A stretch of DNA of 8,521 nt from Candidatus Zixiibacteriota bacterium (GTDB taxonomy: Bacteria; SM23-81): NCBI GenBank assembly GCA_030628225.1, contig DAOVRJ010000099.1, forward strand, positions 1-8,521. Direction: 5' to 3'. Shown here piece after piece: positions 5,885 to 8,521 of this stretch (positions within the stretch are counted from its first letter, which is position 1; every line of letters begins with the position of its first letter). A program made the position numbers and the translations under genes. A model generated the notes under the pieces. It worked only from the letters and a program-made list of their open reading frames with translations. It was not told the DNA's origin and did no database searches.

Positions 5885-6526
5885 ATGATCAGGATCAACC
5901 TGCTTCCAGAGGAATTCCAAGCCAGGAAGAGGAAGCTCCGTATTTCCCCGCATTGGGGTTTTGTGGTAGCCGCGGTGGTGGGGTTTTTATTGCTCCTCTC
6001 TCTGTTGACCCTGTGGCAGAGATCGCACCTTAATCGGCTGGAGATGGAAATTCGCCAGACGCGGGTGGAGGCTGAACGGCAAAAGGCCGACCTGAAGCTG
6101 GTTCGGGAATTAACCGCCCTCAAGGAAAAGATCCTCCAGCGCATGCAGGTAGTAGAGCAACTGAATCAGAATCGCACGCGCTGGATCGAGATTCTTACGG
6201 CCCTCAGCCAGTCTGTGCCCGAGGATATGTGGCTGGTCACCTTCAAGGAGAAAGGAACAGGCACGGCAGCTCAGGCTCAGATTCAGGGCATGTGCTTTTC
6301 TCTGAAGCCCATCGCCCTTTTTATGGACAGGATGGAGGAAACGGAGTGGTTTTCGCGTCCTCGATTTGCTTTCGCGCGCAGGGTTGCCGTTCCCGATGGG
6401 ATGGCCTACGATTTTGAGGTGGTGGCCGATCTGTTTAGCTATGAGAAAATATTTTTTGCTCACGAGATCTCTGCGGAACAGAAAGATCTGAAGGAAGAGA
6501 AAAACAGCAGGAAAGGGAAGGGGTAA
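5885..6526 (+). CDS. pilN: Type IV pilus inner-membrane alignment protein PilN
   Basis: This 213-residue bitopic membrane protein begins with MIRINLLPEE, the conserved cytoplasmic tail that docks into PilM. One membrane helix follows (WGFVVAAVVGFLLLLSLL, about residues 24-41), then a coiled coil (about 45-95, rich in E/K/Q/R heptads), then a periplasmic domain of the PilN type (TRWIEILTALSQSVPEDMWL onward) that pairs with PilO. The C-terminus is unusually charged (EQKDLKEEKNSRKGKG), a hydrophilic tail of about 20 residues beyond the expected domain end. It begins three bases after pilM with only a weak ribosome binding site, which suggests coupling to pilM translation. Confidence 0.93.
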   Translation: MIRINLLPEEFQARKRKLRISPHWGFVVAAVVGFLLLLSLLTLWQRSHLNRLEMEIRQTRVEAERQKADLKLVRELTALKEKILQRMQVVEQLNQNRTRWIEILTALSQSVPEDMWLVTFKEKGTGTAAQAQIQGMCFSLKPIALFMDRMEETEWFSRPRFAFARRVAVPDGMAYDFEVVADLFSYEKIFFAHEISAEQKDLKEEKNSRKGKG

Positions 6527-6581
6527 AAAGGGTGATGCAGTTCATGGTGATAACCGGTTGCTGAGGTCTATACTATCCGCT

Positions 6582-7184
6582 ATGAATCAAAAGAACACGA
6601 AAAATCTGGTCATCATTTCTTTGGTTCTGCTGGTTCTTGCCGGCACCTACCTCTGGTATGTCTCTCTGTATCGGCCTCTTCTGGATCAGGTGCAGAAAAA
6701 ATCCGCTGAGCACCGGCAGTTGTTGACCAGTTTGGAGACGGCCAAGCGGCAAGCGGCGAAACGCGTTTCTCTGCAGCAGGAGTACGACGATCTTCAAAAG
6801 CAGTGGCAGGTGGTGGAGACCTTGCTGCCAAAGGAGCGGAACATGTCCGATTTCATCAAGCAGCTCCACAGGATCAAGGGAAAGGTTGATGCCACTATTG
6901 AGCGAGTCTCTCCTCTGAAGTCTAGATCGGTGGATTTCTACATGGAAAACGCTTATGAGATTGAGATGCTGACCACCTACCATGGTCTGGGAGGTTTTCT
7001 CAGCCATGTGGCCAATCTGCCCATCATCGTGGACGTCACTTCTCTCGATATGACTGGGCTTCCCCGGCATGAGGAGGAGGAAGAGGAGAGAGACATAGTG
7101 GGGCCCAGCGTCCGCAGTCGACTGGTGCTGACCACCTATAGTCTTAGGGAAAACGTGGATTTGGAGGAGAAAAGCGGCCAGTGA
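6582..7184 (+). CDS. pilO: Type IV pilus inner-membrane alignment protein PilO
   Basis: A 200-residue partner of PilN: short cytoplasmic tail, membrane helix (NLVIISLVLLVLAGTYLWYV, about residues 8-27), coiled coil (about 30-80), then LLPKERNMSDFIKQLHRIKG and a ferredoxin-like periplasmic domain with YEIEMLTTYHGLGGFLSHVA and LPIIVDVTSLDM, all typical of PilO. An acidic loop (HEEEEEERD, about residues 164-172) interrupts the last strands. Start: ATG 6582 gives a normal PilO N-terminus but its nearest binding site (GAGGT, 6563-6567) is 14 bases away. TTG 6558 would add eight residues and has GGTGAT at 6546-6551 with six-base spacing, so it is a real alternative. The stop overlaps the pilP start by four bases (GTGA). 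Confidence 0.9.
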   Translation: MNQKNTKNLVIISLVLLVLAGTYLWYVSLYRPLLDQVQKKSAEHRQLLTSLETAKRQAAKRVSLQQEYDDLQKQWQVVETLLPKERNMSDFIKQLHRIKGKVDATIERVSPLKSRSVDFYMENAYEIEMLTTYHGLGGFLSHVANLPIIVDVTSLDMTGLPRHEEEEEERDIVGPSVRSRLVLTTYSLRENVDLEEKSGQ

Positions 7185-8236
7185 ACGGTATTTTCAAGCA
7201 GTCTTTTTTCAACAAATTGCTCTTTTCTCTTTTTTCAGGAGCTGTCCTTCTGTTTTTGACCGCTCCCGCGGATGCCGCCTATCGGGTGACCGATCTGCAG
7301 GTGTCCCAGACAGAGAAAGGGGTGACCGTCACCGTGATGGCTGATGCACCGGTGAGCTATAGCTATTTTACCATGGGAGAGCCGGAGCCTCGTCTGGTAG
7401 TGGATTTTTCTGACGCGATACATGGTCTTCCCAAATATCATTTCAGAAATCTGCACACCCACCTGATCAGCGAGATCCGGACCAGCCAGTATCGTCCCTT
7501 TCCCCATCCCATGGTGCGGGTAGTTTTGGATATGTCCAAGCTGTTGCCTTTTATGATCATCAAAGAAGAGAACCGCCTGGTTATTATGCTTGAGGCCACT
7601 TCAAAAGAGGAGTTTGCGGCGCAGGATCCTCTTCAACAGGAATCTCTCCAGATGTCACCGGAGACGAAAGATGAAGCTGTGCAGGATGCCCAGATTTCCG
7701 TTGAGGAGTATGGCCCATTCCAGGTACAGGCTCAGGCTCCTATGGAGCAGCAGCCTCGGCCGGAGGAGAGTGCTCTGGCTCCGGCCAGAGATGAGCATGA
7801 GACTGAAAATGAGCAGGAATCCGCACTGACTTCGACCAGCCCCGAGGATACGATACAGTCCGGGGAGGAGTTCGCCGGGCTTGACCAGCAGAAGGAGACA
7901 ACTGTCTCCCGGTTCTTTGCCCTGGGAATCAGGGAGCCCGTGTCTTATAGCAGCGGAGGAAAGAGGGATCCCTTTGTGTCCCTCCCTATGGGCCAGGAGG
8001 TGGAGTTCGGTCAGGCCCCGTTGCCGGATGTTGAGAAGTTGACCATCGTGGGCATTCTTCTCGACTTAGATGGTTACAGAGCTCTGGCCCAGGACGAAGA
8101 CAAAAATGCGTATGTGCTCAGGAAAGGGGACCGGGTGCTCTATGGCTATGTGGTCCGGGTCGAGGAAGAAAGGGTGGTGTTTCGCCTGAATAGGAGGGGA
8201 CTCGATAAAACGATTATCATAAAACTTCCCCAGTGA
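7181..8236 (+). CDS. pilP: PilP-type pilus protein with an added N-terminal AMIN domain
   Basis: 351 residues, about twice the size of ordinary PilP. Order: signal peptide (KLLFSLFSGAVLLFLTAPADA, cleavage about residue 32); an AMIN-type domain (about 33-140) with EPRLVVDF, ISEIRTSQYRPFPHPMVRVV and NRLVIMLEA; a Glu/Gln/Pro-rich flexible linker (about 141-250); and a C-terminal PilP domain (about 258-351) starting at KRDPF (261-265) and including LTIVGILLDLDGYRALAQDED, VLRKGDRVLYGYVVRVEEERVVF. PilP links PilN/PilO to the N domains of the PilQ secretin in the periplasm. AMIN domains bind peptidoglycan and normally sit at the N-terminus of PilQ. There is no lipobox cysteine at the signal-peptide end, unlike classical lipoprotein PilP. 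The start is GTG 7181, overlapping the pilO stop, with GGAGGAG at 7162-7168 (12-base spacing). Confidence 0.87.
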   Translation: MNGIFKQSFFNKLLFSLFSGAVLLFLTAPADAAYRVTDLQVSQTEKGVTVTVMADAPVSYSYFTMGEPEPRLVVDFSDAIHGLPKYHFRNLHTHLISEIRTSQYRPFPHPMVRVVLDMSKLLPFMIIKEENRLVIMLEATSKEEFAAQDPLQQESLQMSPETKDEAVQDAQISVEEYGPFQVQAQAPMEQQPRPEESALAPARDEHETENEQESALTSTSPEDTIQSGEEFAGLDQQKETTVSRFFALGIREPVSYSSGGKRDPFVSLPMGQEVEFGQAPLPDVEKLTIVGILLDLDGYRALAQDEDKNAYVLRKGDRVLYGYVVRVEEERVVFRLNRRGLDKTIIIKLPQ

Positions 8237-8261
8237 ACATTTATCAAAGAGGTAACACATT

Positions 8262-8521
8262 ATGCCATCGGCCAATAAGGTATGGAGAGGTGGGGCGCTG
8301 TTAATTCTCCTGTTGCTGATCCTCTCCTTCACGGGAGGGGCCCAGCAGGAGAGGGTCATAAAATCACTGACCCTCCATGATGCCGAACTATCCGCGGTCC
8401 TGCGTTTTCTTGCTGAGTTCAGCGGCCAGAATATCGTGGCCAGCCAGGATGTGAAGGGAACTATAGATATACAGTTACAAAATGTGACCTGGCAGCAGGC
8501 CCTGGAGGTCATCATGAAGAC
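8262..8521 (+). CDS. pilQ: Type IV pilus secretin PilQ, N-terminal fragment
   Basis: The start is ATG 8262 with GAGGT at 8249-8253 (eight-base spacing); the gene runs past the window after 86 codons. Residues 10-27 form a signal peptide (GGALLILLLLILSFTGGA). Directly after it, from about residue 31, comes an STN-type (secretin and TonB N-terminal) domain: KSLTLHDAELSAVLRFLAEF, then SGQNIVASQDVKGTIDIQL and TWQQALEVIMK, which is the classic secretin N0 pattern. PilQ forms the outer-membrane pore through which the pilus leaves the cell. There is no room for the AMIN domains that usually precede the STN domain in PilQ. The secretin pore domain lies outside the window, so the assignment rests on the STN domain and the pilMNOP context. 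Confidence 0.9.
   Translation, partial: MPSANKVWRGGALLILLLLILSFTGGAQQERVIKSLTLHDAELSAVLRFLAEFSGQNIVASQDVKGTIDIQLQNVTWQQALEVIMK

Noticed and set aside
6535-6564. Nine-codon ATG frame between pilN and pilO ending near the pilO start
   Set aside because: Too short to support as a gene; an accidental frame or at most a coupling peptide.
1-8521. CRISPR array, tRNA, rRNA, insertion sequence or phage remnant
   Set aside because: Looked for and not seen; the window is an uninterrupted pilus locus with one leader RNA.

Overview
The window is a type IV pilus (T4P) biogenesis locus, with every gene on the + strand. It most resembles loci of a Desulfobacterota-type (former Deltaproteobacteria) or similar Gram-negative bacterium. 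The reasons are the PilMNOPQ alignment complex ending in a secretin, the set of minor pilins that look like relatives of those in pilus-rich anaerobes, and a c-di-GMP-I (GEMM-I) riboswitch in front of the pilin genes, as known from Geobacter and relatives. The taxonomic assignment is inference; no rRNA or other marker is present.

Layout: (1) 1-180, the C-terminal 59 codons of a prepilin peptidase (PilD/GspO type). (2) 181-396, an RNA leader that starts directly at the peptidase stop codon. It carries a c-di-GMP-I aptamer whose second hairpin is expanded by about 94 nt, followed by a strong intrinsic terminator (351-383) that sits just before the ribosome binding site of the first pilin gene. 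(3) 397-4705, a minor-pilin operon: fimT/gspH-like, pilV-like, two tandem pilW-like paralogues of equal length (278 aa, about 73% identical by hand count) and a large pilX-like protein (551 aa). (4) 4706-4834, an intergenic region with a good sigma70-type promoter and a leader hairpin. (5) 4835-8521, pilM-pilN-pilO-pilP-pilQ, tightly spaced; pilQ runs off the window.

How it fits together: PilD cleaves and methylates the class III leaders of the minor pilins (all but PilX keep the G(-1)/E(+5) pattern). The minor pilins prime or tip the pilus. PilM binds the cytoplasmic N-terminus of PilN. PilN and PilO form the periplasmic alignment complex, and PilP links it to the PilQ secretin. The riboswitch-terminator couples minor-pilin expression to c-di-GMP, while pilMNOPQ appears to have its own promoter and may therefore escape that control.

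The most notable points are the expanded aptamer with internal sequence echoes and a candidate antiterminator, the tandem pilW duplication, and a domain swap in which the AMIN domain normally at the N-terminus of PilQ is on PilP instead, while PilQ begins almost directly with its STN domain. No PilA-type major pilin or PilY1 is visible in the window. I see nothing pointing to a wholly unknown system; the novelty is in these variations.
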